Origin: Amycolatopsis marina
GTDB lineage: Bacteria; Actinomycetota; Actinomycetes; Mycobacteriales; Pseudonocardiaceae
DNA length: 64,000 bases
Direction of reading: 5' to 3'
NCBI RefSeq assembly: GCF_900111885.1
Contig: NZ_FOKG01000008.1
Location: 124,001 to 188,000 of the forward strand
The stretch's first letter is position 1. Each line of letters opens with the position of its first letter. Below, in pieces: positions 26,709 through 34,199 of the stretch. Made by a program: the position numbers and the translations under genes. The notes beneath the pieces are model-generated. The model did not search any database and was not told the DNA's origin. It was given only the letters and a program-made list of their open reading frames with translations.

Positions 26709-27443
26709 TCACCCCTGCAGGGTGGCGAGGACTTCCTGGCCGACTCCGGCGACGGCGTTGGCGAAGTCCTGCACCGGGGCGGGCTTGTTGCTGAGGAAGC
26801 CGACGTCCCAACCGTTGTAGCCGACCAGGACGAAGTAGCTGCCCTGGCGAACCTGCAGAGTCACGGTGGTGATGTTGCCGCTCTGGGTGCTGCCGATGCA
26901 CGCCTCCTGGCCGAGCTGCGGTGGTGGCAGTTGCGCTCCGTCGCAGCGTGGGCCGCGCTGGTCCGCCGCCGCTGCCCCGCTGTAGCGCAGGATCTGCACC
27001 TGCAGGTCTCGGCTTCCCTCCCCGTCCTGCCCGAGGGTCTGGGTCCAGCCGCAGTACACGATTGACGTGCCCTGACTTTCCCTGGCACTGCTGGTGCCGG
27101 GGTCGGGGTTGGTGGTGCGCAGTCGCTGCCGGGTCTGCTCGCTGACGGCATCGCACGCCGGATCGAGCTGGGCGCCGGTGGGCGGTATGCCACCGTCGGA
27201 GTGGACGTTCAGGTAGAAGACGACCCCGCCCGCGACGGCCCCCAGCAGCAGTACCGCCACCAGGACCAGCGAGACGATGAGGCCGGTTCGGTTGCGCCGG
27301 GGGGCGCCAGGCGGCTGTGGTGCCTGTGTACTCCACGGTGCCTGCGGCGGCGGGTACTGCCACCCCGCTTGCTGCTGGTACCCCTGCGGTCCGCCGGTGA
27401 AGGGCCCACCGTGCTGGGGTCCCGTGTACTGAGGTCCGGTCAC
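26709..27443 (-). CDS. Membrane-anchored extracytoplasmic protein, unknown (DUF3558-like region)
   Basis: 244 residues from GTG with GGAGG four bases before it; a much longer frame upstream runs through the SOS promoter and is not coding. Gly/Gln/Pro/Tyr-rich cytoplasmic head (about 1-50), one helix (GLIVSLVLVAVLLLGAVAGGVVFYL), then an outer domain with paired cysteines (LDPACDAVS ... SIVYCGWTQT ... PRCDGAQ ... GQEACIG) and YFVLVGYNGWDVGF. The cysteine and Trp pattern recalls DUF3558 lipoproteins, but there is no lipobox. Divergent from the mutasome cassette with the LexA box between; whether it too is damage-regulated is open. Confidence 0.8.
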   Translation of the reverse strand: MTGPQYTGPQHGGPFTGGPQGYQQQAGWQYPPPQAPWSTQAPQPPGAPRRNRTGLIVSLVLVAVLLLGAVAGGVVFYLNVHSDGGIPPTGAQLDPACDAVSEQTRQRLRTTNPDPGTSSARESQGTSIVYCGWTQTLGQDGEGSRDLQVQILRYSGAAAADQRGPRCDGAQLPPPQLGQEACIGSTQSGNITTVTLQVRQGSYFVLVGYNGWDVGFLSNKPAPVQDFANAVAGVGQEVLATLQG

Positions 27444-27531
27444 GCTTCCTCCCCGTCCGCCACGACGCGAAGTATCGCACCGGTCCCGCACCGCTTGACA
27501 GCCGCGCGCCAGTAGGTGTTCACTAATTGTA

Positions 27532-27547
27532 TCGAACATACGTTCGA
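27532..27547 (+). promoter_or_regulatory. LexA (SOS) box of the imuA'-imuB-dnaE2 cassette
   Basis: TCGAACATACGTTCGA matches the actinobacterial/Gram-positive SOS consensus TCGAAC-N4-GTTCGA with no mismatch and is a near-perfect palindrome. It lies 94 bases before the imuA' start and about 90 bases before the divergent gene. TTGACA at 27495-27500 may be a -35 element. Confidence 0.9.
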
Positions 27548-27641
27548 TGTTCTGCCGTCTTCCCCACGGCGGAGCACGTATCTCGGGCAGTGCCCGAGGG
27601 GCGGTCGTGCTGCCGTGCTGTCGTGAGGGAGGTGGAGCCCG

Positions 27642-28448
27642 GTGCCGGGTGGGCTCGCAAGCGAGATCCGCGGTGTCGAGCCGGTTTCGTCGGGGACGGG
27701 GTCTTCGGGGACAACGAAACCGGCCGGTGCCGCGGCCATCGCCCGCCTCACGGCACTGCCGGGTGTGAGTACGGCCAGCGGGGTGGCCGACGCCGCCGAG
27801 CACGCGCAGACCACGGGGCAGGTTCTGCCGGTGCTGTCCGTGCTGTCCGGGTTGCTGCCCTCGGGAGGGCTGCGCCGGGGCAGCACGGTGGCGGTGCACG
27901 GTTCCACGTCGCTGCTGCTCGCTCTGCTCGCGGAAGCCACCGCGGGCGGATCCTGGGCCGCGGTGGTCGGCGTGCCTGATCTGGGGGTGGCCGCCGCGGA
28001 TGAACTCGGGGTCGAGGTGCGCAGGCTCGCCCTCGTACCCCGGCCCGGTGCCGACTTCGCCTCGGTGACCGCCGCGCTGCTCGACGGAGTGGACCTCGTG
28101 GCGGTCGGGCCGGTCGGCAGGCCCGCCTCGGGCAGGGTCGAGCAGACCGCCCGGCGACTGTCCGCTCGTGCCCGGCATCGCGGTGCCGTGCTGCTCTCCC
28201 TCGGTCCTTGGCCTGGTGCCGAGGTGGAGCTGCGTTGCACGGGTGGCCGGTGGTCGGGTCTCGACGGTGGGTACGGCCACCTGCGGCAACGGCAGGTGGC
28301 CGTGCGCACCGTCGGCCGGGGAGCGGCGGCCCGGCCTGCGCGCACCGATCTGCTGCTGCCCGCGCCGAACGGCGCGGTGGCCGGCGCGAGCACGGTGGAC
28401 GGTGTGACGGGGGCCGCCGCTTCCTGGGCCGAACGGGGGGTGGGCTGA
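27642..28448 (+). CDS. imuA': ImuA'-type RecA-like mutasome accessory protein
   Basis: 268 residues; GTG start with GGAGG upstream. RecA-like core: PVLSVLSGLLPSGGLRRGSTVAV, followed by GSTSLLLALLAEAT where a Walker A would sit (the GKT is degenerate), then VGVPDLGVAAADELGVEVRRLALVPRPG and DGVDLVAVGP. In mycobacteria ImuA' bridges the translesion complex through contacts with ImuB and RecA; it has no known catalysis. First gene of the SOS cassette, two bases before imuB. The N-terminal about 65 residues are variable and Ala/Gly/Ser-rich. Confidence 0.88.
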   Translation: MPGGLASEIRGVEPVSSGTGSSGTTKPAGAAAIARLTALPGVSTASGVADAAEHAQTTGQVLPVLSVLSGLLPSGGLRRGSTVAVHGSTSLLLALLAEATAGGSWAAVVGVPDLGVAAADELGVEVRRLALVPRPGADFASVTAALLDGVDLVAVGPVGRPASGRVEQTARRLSARARHRGAVLLSLGPWPGAEVELRCTGGRWSGLDGGYGHLRQRQVAVRTVGRGAAARPARTDLLLPAPNGAVAGASTVDGVTGAAASWAERGVG

Positions 28449-28450
28449 CC

Positions 28451-30070
28451 ATGGCTGTCCCTCCGGTGCGGGTGCTCGTGCTGTGGTGCCCGGACTGGCC
28501 GGTGGTCGCGGCGGGGCTGGCGGCCGGGGTCTCCGCGCACCTGCCCGCCGCGGTGTTCCTCGCCAACCGGGTGGTGGCCTGCTCGGCCGTCGCGCGGACC
28601 GCCGGTATCCGTCGTGGAATGCGCCGCAGGGAGGCGCAGTCCCGGTGCCCGGAGATCGTGGTGCTCGGTGCGGATCCCGGCCGGGATGCCCGGCTGTTCG
28701 AGCCCGTCGCGGCCGCGGTGGAGGAGCTCGTCGTCGGGGTGGAGGTCGTCCGCCCCGGAGTGGTCGCGGTACCGGTCCGGGGGGCCGCGGGGTATTTCGG
28801 CGGCGAGTCCAGCCTGATGGAGCTGCTGGCCGAGCACGTACCCACCCGGACGGGGGTGGAGTGCCAGCTCGGGGTCGCCGACGGGCTTTTCGCCGCCATG
28901 CTCGCCGCCCGCCGGTCCGCGCTGGTCGAACCGGGGGACTCGGCCGGGTTTCTCGCTTCGCTGAGCATCACCGAGCTCGAGCAGCCGGACGCCGACCGTG
29001 GCGACCTCGTCGACCTGCTGCGCAGACTGGGGCTGCGCACCCTCGGCGACTTCGCCGCGCTCACGGAACGGGATGTCGCCTCGCGGTTCGGCGCCGCGGG
29101 AGTGCTCGCGCACCGGCTTTCGCGTGGCCTGGCCGACCGTCCGCCACACCGCAGGCGCCCGCCTCCCGAGCTCTCGATCACCGAGGAGTTCGATCCGGTG
29201 CTCGACCGGGTGGACGCCGCCGCGTTCGTTGCCAGGACACTCGCCACGAAGTTCCACAGTGGACTCGCTGCCCGAGGGCTGGCCTGTACCAGGCTGGGTA
29301 TCTACGCCACCACGGAACAGGGCGAAGAACTTGCCCGTGTCTGGCGCTGTGCCGAACCCCTGACACCGCAGGGAATCGCCGACCGGGTGCGCTGGCAGTT
29401 CGAGGGCTGGCTGCGAGCGGGGGAGGGAGTGCGCCCGACCGCCGGGGTCAGCCGTCTTCGGCTCGATCCGGAGGAGACGGTCGCCGGGCACTCCCTGCAA
29501 CTCGGCCTCTGGCAGGGGTCCGCGGGAGCGGCACGAGGGCTGGGGGACGAGCCCATGCTCGCGGCCGAGCGGGCGGGCAGGGCCTTCGTGCGGGTACAGG
29601 GGCTGCTCGGGCCGGACAGTGTCGCCACGGCGGTGCTCGGTGGCGGGCGCGGTCCCGCCGAGCGGGTCAGGTCGGTGCCGTGGGGAGACCGTCCCGAGGT
29701 GTCCAGCGAGCCGGCGGCCCCATGGCCGGGCCGGTTGCCCGCACCGTCCCCCGCCACGGTCTACACCGGGCAGGTCCCGGCCACCGTGCTCGACGAGTCG
29801 GGTGCGCCGGTGGAGCTCACCGAACGGCAGCGCCTCACCGCCCCGCCGTACCGCGTCGCGGTCGAGGACGGCCCCGAACGCCAGGTACTGCAGTGGGCGG
29901 GCCCGTGGCCCGTGACGGCCAGATGGTGGGCACCGGGACGGCAGGGGGACAAGGCCAGGGTCCAGGTCCTGCTGGACGGCGGCGGGCGGGAGCAGGGCGA
30001 CCTCGCGTTGCTCCTGCTCCTGGAGGAACACAGTAATCCATTATGGACTGTCGAAGGGATGTACGACTGA
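28451..30070 (+). CDS. imuB: ImuB, catalytically inactive Y-family polymerase-like hub protein
   Basis: 539 residues, ATG two bases after imuA'. Y-family polymerase fold: the first strand reads VLVLWCPDWPVVAAG, where active enzymes have DMDAFFASV, so the metal-binding acidic residues are missing. Palm/fingers elements (VVACSAVARTAGIRRGMRRREA), helix-hairpin-helix (LRRLGLRTLGDFAALTERDV) and little-finger region follow. Beta-clamp-binding motif QLGLW at residues 350-354, then a C-terminal region that in mycobacteria holds the ImuA' and DnaE2 contacts. Role: tethers DnaE2 to the sliding clamp during damage-induced mutagenesis. Confidence 0.92.
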   Translation: MAVPPVRVLVLWCPDWPVVAAGLAAGVSAHLPAAVFLANRVVACSAVARTAGIRRGMRRREAQSRCPEIVVLGADPGRDARLFEPVAAAVEELVVGVEVVRPGVVAVPVRGAAGYFGGESSLMELLAEHVPTRTGVECQLGVADGLFAAMLAARRSALVEPGDSAGFLASLSITELEQPDADRGDLVDLLRRLGLRTLGDFAALTERDVASRFGAAGVLAHRLSRGLADRPPHRRRPPPELSITEEFDPVLDRVDAAAFVARTLATKFHSGLAARGLACTRLGIYATTEQGEELARVWRCAEPLTPQGIADRVRWQFEGWLRAGEGVRPTAGVSRLRLDPEETVAGHSLQLGLWQGSAGAARGLGDEPMLAAERAGRAFVRVQGLLGPDSVATAVLGGGRGPAERVRSVPWGDRPEVSSEPAAPWPGRLPAPSPATVYTGQVPATVLDESGAPVELTERQRLTAPPYRVAVEDGPERQVLQWAGPWPVTARWWAPGRQGDKARVQVLLDGGGREQGDLALLLLLEEHSNPLWTVEGMYD

Positions 30071-30071
30071 G

Positions 30072-30197
30072 ATGCACGGTCACGAAGACGCGGAGACCAC
30101 GGACTCGCTGTGCGGCGAGCGGAGCCCGGTGCCGGAGGCGGAGCTGGGCTCGCTGATTCCGTTGCCCCGCCTGTCATCCGAGAACAGCCGGGAGTGA
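30072..30197 (+). CDS. Candidate 41-residue protein between imuB and dnaE2
   Basis: An uninterrupted ATG-to-TGA frame that starts one base after the imuB stop and ends three bases before the dnaE2 GTG, with GAAGGGA upstream of its ATG. It fills the only gap in the cassette exactly. The peptide is acidic at first (HGHEDAETTDSLCGERS) and then LGSLIPLPRLSSENSRE. Either a real small mutasome peptide or a translated spacer coupling imuB to dnaE2. No family recognised. Confidence 0.45.
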   Translation: MHGHEDAETTDSLCGERSPVPEAELGSLIPLPRLSSENSRE

Positions 30198-30200
30198 CAC

Positions 30201-33200
30201 GTGGGCTGGGACAACCCGCCGGTGCCGTGGCGGGAGCTGGAGCGAACCCTCTCCGGAGCCACGCCCGCGACGCGAACGCCGCCGCTGCCTGCTCATCCGG
30301 TTCCCACCGTCGCCGCCGCTGCCAGGGACAACCAGGACCGGGTTCCCTACGCCGAGCTGCACTGCCACTCGAACTTCAGCTTCCTCGACGGCGCGAGCCA
30401 TCCGGAGGAGCTGGTGGAGGAGGCCGCCAGGCTGGAGCTCGACGCACTGGCGATCACCGACCATGACGGGATGTACGGCGTGGTCCGCTTCGCCGAGGCC
30501 GCTCGTGAGCTCGGCGTGCGCACCGTGTTCGGCACCGAGCTCAGTCTCGGGCTCGCGGCGCCGCAGACCGGCGTTGCCGACCCCGAAGGTGAGCACCTGC
30601 TGTTGCTCGCCAAGGATGTCGACGGTTACGCCGCGCTGTGCCGCGCCACCACGGCCGGACAGCTGGCCGGTTACGACCGGGACCTGCCCACGGCCGCGCG
30701 TGCGGAGAAGGGCCGTCCGGTCTACGACATCGAGGCGGTCGCGGCCGAGGTGGCCGGGCATTGCGTCGTTCTCACCGGATGCCGAAAGGGTGCGGTGCGA
30801 CGGGCGTTGGCCGGGGGAGGGCCCGGCGCGGCGGGAGATCAACTGCAGCGGCTGGTCAGCCTTTTCGGCCGGGACGAGGTCCACGTCGAACTGACCGATC
30901 ACGGCGTGCCGACGGACACCGCCGACAACGACGCACTGGCCGAACTGGCGGCACGGCACGGCCTGCCCACCGTGGCGACCACCGCCGCCCACTACGCCAC
31001 GCCGCGCAGGGGAAGGCTGGCCGCCGGGCTCGCCGCGATCCGCGCCCGGCGCAGCCTCGACGACATGGAGGGTTGGCTGCCGGCCAACGGCAGCGCCCAT
31101 CTGCGTTCCGGGGCCGAGATGGCCGCCCGTTTCGCGCGGTACCCGGGATCGGTGCGCCGGGCCGCCCGGCTCGGCACGGACTGTGCCTTCGACCTGAAGC
31201 TGGTCGCGCCGGAACTCCCGCCGTTCGACGTCCCCGAGGGGCACACCGAGGCGAGCTACCTACGTGAGCAGACCTACCGCGGCGCGGCCGGGCGGTACGG
31301 AACACGGGCGGCCAATCCCGAGGCATACCAGCAGATCGAGCACGAGTTGGCGATCATCGAGCAGCTCAACTTCCCCGGCTACTTCCTGATCGTCGCCGAC
31401 ATCGTCAGATTCTGCCGGGACAACGACATCCTCTGCCAGGGCAGAGGATCCGCCGCCAACTCCGCCGTCTGCTACGCACTCGGTATCACCAATGTGGACT
31501 CGGTGACCTGGAAGCTGCTCTTCGAACGTTTTCTCGCACCGGACCGGGACGGCTATCCCGATATCGATCTCGACATCGAGTCGGATCGCCGGGAGGAGGC
31601 CATCCAGTACGTCTACCGCAAGTACGGACGGCTGTGCACCGCCCAGGTGGCCAATGTGATCACCTACCGCGCCAGGTCCGCCGTCCGCGACTCCGCGCGA
31701 GCGCTCGGGCACTCGCCCGGACAGCAGGACGCGTGGAGCAAGCAGATCGACAGGTGGGGTCCGTTGCTGGAGACACAGCACGACCATGATCACGACATTC
31801 CACTGCCGGTGCTGGAACTGTCGGTCGCGCTCGAGGACTTTCCGCGGCACCTCGGCATCCACTCCGGCGGCATGGTGATCTGCAACCGGCCGGTGAGCGA
31901 GGTCTGCCCCATCGAGTGGGCCCGCATGGACAACCGCAGCGTGCTGCAATGGGAGAAGGACGACTGCGCAGCGGTGGGACTGGTCAAGTTCGACCTGCTC
32001 GGTCTGGGCATGCTCTCGGCGTTGCACTACATGATCGACCTGGTGCGGGAGCACGAGGGCATCGAGGTGGACCTCGCCAAACTGGACCTGGAGGACGACG
32101 AGGTCTACGCGATGCTCCGGCGCGCCGATGCGATCGGTGTCTTCCAGGTGGAGAGCAGGGCCCAGTTGGCCACCCTGCCGAGGCTCGCGCCACGCACCTT
32201 CTACGACCTGGCGATCGAGGTCGCCCTGATTCGCCCCGGTCCCATTCAGGGCGGCTCGGTGCACCCCTACATCAGGCGAAACAGCGAGAAGGAGAAGTGG
32301 GACTACGACCATCCGCTGCTGGAGAACGCGCTTGAGAAGACCAAAGGCGTGCCCCTGTTCCAGGAACAGCTGATGCAGATCGCGCTCGACGTCGCCGGGT
32401 TCACCGCGGCCGAGGCCGACGAGTTACGACATGCGATGGGGGCCAAGCGGTCCACGGTGAAGATGGAGCGGCTGCGGCAACGGTTCTACGACGGCGCCGC
32501 TCGCAATGGGATCGACGAGCCGATGGCCGCGCACCTCTTCGGAAAGCTGGAGGCCTTCTCGAACTTCGGTTTCCCGGAAAGTCACGCGCTGAGCTTCGCG
32601 CACCTGGTGTTCGCCAGTGCCTACTTCAAGCGCTACCACCCGGAAGCGTTCTGCGCCGCACTGCTGCGGGCGCAGCCGATGGGCTTCTACTCCCCGCAGT
32701 CGCTCGTCGCGGACGCGCGCAGGCACGGCGTCGTCGTGCGGGGGCCGGACATCAACGCGAGCCTGTCGCACGCCACCCTCGAACCACGATCGGCGCGGCA
32801 CGGTGGCCTCGCGGTCCGGCTCGGCCTTGGCCCGGTGCGTGCGGTCGGCACGGCGAGGGCGGAGGCAATCGTCGGCGAACGCGAGCGGGGTGCGCTCTTC
32901 GCGGACATGGCGGACCTGGTGCGACGGGTGCGGCTGACGGCGCCACAGGTCGAGGCGCTGGCGACGGCGGGAGCGTTCGGCTCGTTCGGCCTCGACCGCA
33001 GGGCGGCACTGTGGGCGGCCGGGGCGGTGGCGCAGGAGAAGCCGGGGAAACTGCCCGGCGGCGGTGTCGGGCTGGTGGCCCCCGCGCTGCCGGGAATGGA
33101 CGATCTCGATCTCGCCGTGGCCGACGTCTGGGCCACGGGTGTGTCCCCCGACAGCTTCCCGACGCAGTTCATCCGCGCGAAGCTCGACGCGCTGGGGGTG

Positions 33201-33509
33201 GTGCCCGCCGACCGGCTCGCTCAGGTGGAGCCCGGATCGCGCGTGCTCATCGGCGGGGCCGTGACCCACCGCCAGCGGCCAGGGACCGCTGGCGGTGTCA
33301 CGTTTCTCAACATCGAGGACGAGACCGGCATGGTCAACGTGGTCTGCACCGCGGGGCTCTGGCGGCGGTACCACCGCATCGCCCGCGCCAGCCCGGCGCT
33401 GCTGGTCCGTGGCACCGTCGAGAGTGCCGACGGCGTGGTCAGCGTGCTCGCCGACCGGTTGCAGCACCTGCCCATGCGGATCAAGGCCAAGTCGAGGGAC
33501 TTCCGCTGA
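30201..33509 (+). CDS. dnaE2: Error-prone DNA polymerase III alpha subunit DnaE2
   Basis: 1102 residues, GTG start with GGGAG upstream. PHP domain at about 45-260 (YAELHCHSNFSFLDGASHPEEL, AITDHDGMYG), polymerase palm with catalytic aspartates in PDIDLD (454-458), GRGSAANSAVCYALG, fingers (QEQLMQIALDVAGF), helix-hairpin-helix and a C-terminal OB fold (GSRVLIGGAVTHRQRPGTAGG). The polymerase of the SOS-induced translesion complex; it relies on ImuB for clamp access. About 80 residues shorter than replicative DnaE1. Third main gene of the cassette. Confidence 0.96.
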   Translation: MGWDNPPVPWRELERTLSGATPATRTPPLPAHPVPTVAAAARDNQDRVPYAELHCHSNFSFLDGASHPEELVEEAARLELDALAITDHDGMYGVVRFAEAARELGVRTVFGTELSLGLAAPQTGVADPEGEHLLLLAKDVDGYAALCRATTAGQLAGYDRDLPTAARAEKGRPVYDIEAVAAEVAGHCVVLTGCRKGAVRRALAGGGPGAAGDQLQRLVSLFGRDEVHVELTDHGVPTDTADNDALAELAARHGLPTVATTAAHYATPRRGRLAAGLAAIRARRSLDDMEGWLPANGSAHLRSGAEMAARFARYPGSVRRAARLGTDCAFDLKLVAPELPPFDVPEGHTEASYLREQTYRGAAGRYGTRAANPEAYQQIEHELAIIEQLNFPGYFLIVADIVRFCRDNDILCQGRGSAANSAVCYALGITNVDSVTWKLLFERFLAPDRDGYPDIDLDIESDRREEAIQYVYRKYGRLCTAQVANVITYRARSAVRDSARALGHSPGQQDAWSKQIDRWGPLLETQHDHDHDIPLPVLELSVALEDFPRHLGIHSGGMVICNRPVSEVCPIEWARMDNRSVLQWEKDDCAAVGLVKFDLLGLGMLSALHYMIDLVREHEGIEVDLAKLDLEDDEVYAMLRRADAIGVFQVESRAQLATLPRLAPRTFYDLAIEVALIRPGPIQGGSVHPYIRRNSEKEKWDYDHPLLENALEKTKGVPLFQEQLMQIALDVAGFTAAEADELRHAMGAKRSTVKMERLRQRFYDGAARNGIDEPMAAHLFGKLEAFSNFGFPESHALSFAHLVFASAYFKRYHPEAFCAALLRAQPMGFYSPQSLVADARRHGVVVRGPDINASLSHATLEPRSARHGGLAVRLGLGPVRAVGTARAEAIVGERERGALFADMADLVRRVRLTAPQVEALATAGAFGSFGLDRRAALWAAGAVAQEKPGKLPGGGVGLVAPALPGMDDLDLAVADVWATGVSPDSFPTQFIRAKLDALGVVPADRLAQVEPGSRVLIGGAVTHRQRPGTAGGVTFLNIEDETGMVNVVCTAGLWRRYHRIARASPALLVRGTVESADGVVSVLADRLQHLPMRIKAKSRDFR

Positions 33510-33544
33510 GCGGGCCTGTCGGCGGGCTGTGTCAGGCTCGCTCC

Positions 33545-34180
33545 ATGACCGACACCACCGGCCCGGTGCAGGGCACCGAGGCCGATCCGGAGCCCGAGGT
33601 CGGCGAGGACTACCGCGACGCGGTACTGCCCGGCCGGAGCTGGGTGCGCCGCCGTTTCGTGCGCTGCGACTTCAGCGACGCCGACCTTCGGGGACTGAAC
33701 ACCCAGGGGTGCACCTTCGACGAATGCGACTTCACCGGCGCCGATCTCGGCGACTCGCAGCACCTCTCGTCGGCGCTGCGGTCCTGTGTCCTGCGCCGGG
33801 CCTCGCTGGCCGGGTCCACCTGGCGCGGCTGTTCACTGCTCGGTTCGGCGTTCGTCGAATGCGGGCTGCTGCCGATCACCCTGCGGGACAGCGACCTGTC
33901 ACTGGCCGGCCTCGGTGGAGCGCGGCTGCGCCGCTGCGACCTGTCCGGTCTCCGGCTCCGCGAAGCGAACCTCACCGACGCCGATCTGACCCGGGCGAAC
34001 CTGCGGGGCGCGGACCTGACCGGTGCCCGCCTGCACGGTGCGCAACTGGCCGAGGCCGACCTGCGTGGAGCCAGGGTCGACGCCAACGGACTCCGCCAGG
34101 CACAGCTCGCCGGAGCGCGGGTCGACCTGGAGACCGCCGTCGCGTTCGCCGGCGCGCACGGGCTGGTGGTCGGGGACTGA
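33545..34180 (+). CDS. Pentapeptide-repeat protein
   Basis: 211 residues. The ATG lies six bases after CAGGCT, suggesting leaderless expression. About 30 A(D/N)LxX pentapeptides run from residue 38 to near the end (CDFSDADLRGLNTQGCTFDE; ANLTDADLTRANLRGADLTG), predicted to fold as a right-handed quadrilateral beta-helix. Some members mimic DNA and protect gyrase (MfpA/Qnr); others have no known role. This one lacks an obvious DNA-mimicking acidic face because Arg is frequent, so gyrase protection is uncertain. 36 bases after dnaE2 but with its own promoter-like box. Confidence 0.88.
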   Translation: MTDTTGPVQGTEADPEPEVGEDYRDAVLPGRSWVRRRFVRCDFSDADLRGLNTQGCTFDECDFTGADLGDSQHLSSALRSCVLRRASLAGSTWRGCSLLGSAFVECGLLPITLRDSDLSLAGLGGARLRRCDLSGLRLREANLTDADLTRANLRGADLTGARLHGAQLAEADLRGARVDANGLRQAQLAGARVDLETAVAFAGAHGLVVGD

Positions 34181-34199
34181 GAGTGTCCTGGGACCTGGG

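Noticed and set aside
26709..28289. Long N-terminal extension of the membrane-anchored protein upstream of 27443
   Set aside because: It would cross the SOS promoter and overlap imuA'; a GTG with a good Shine-Dalgarno gives a sensible 244-residue protein.
27440..30031. An 863-codon open frame antisense to imuA' and imuB
   Set aside because: Shadow of the real genes; composition is Arg/Pro/Gly-rich and it would run through the LexA promoter.
33545..34180. Assignment as MfpA/Qnr gyrase protector
   Set aside because: Pentapeptide repeats alone do not imply gyrase binding, and the Arg-rich faces do not look like a DNA mimic.
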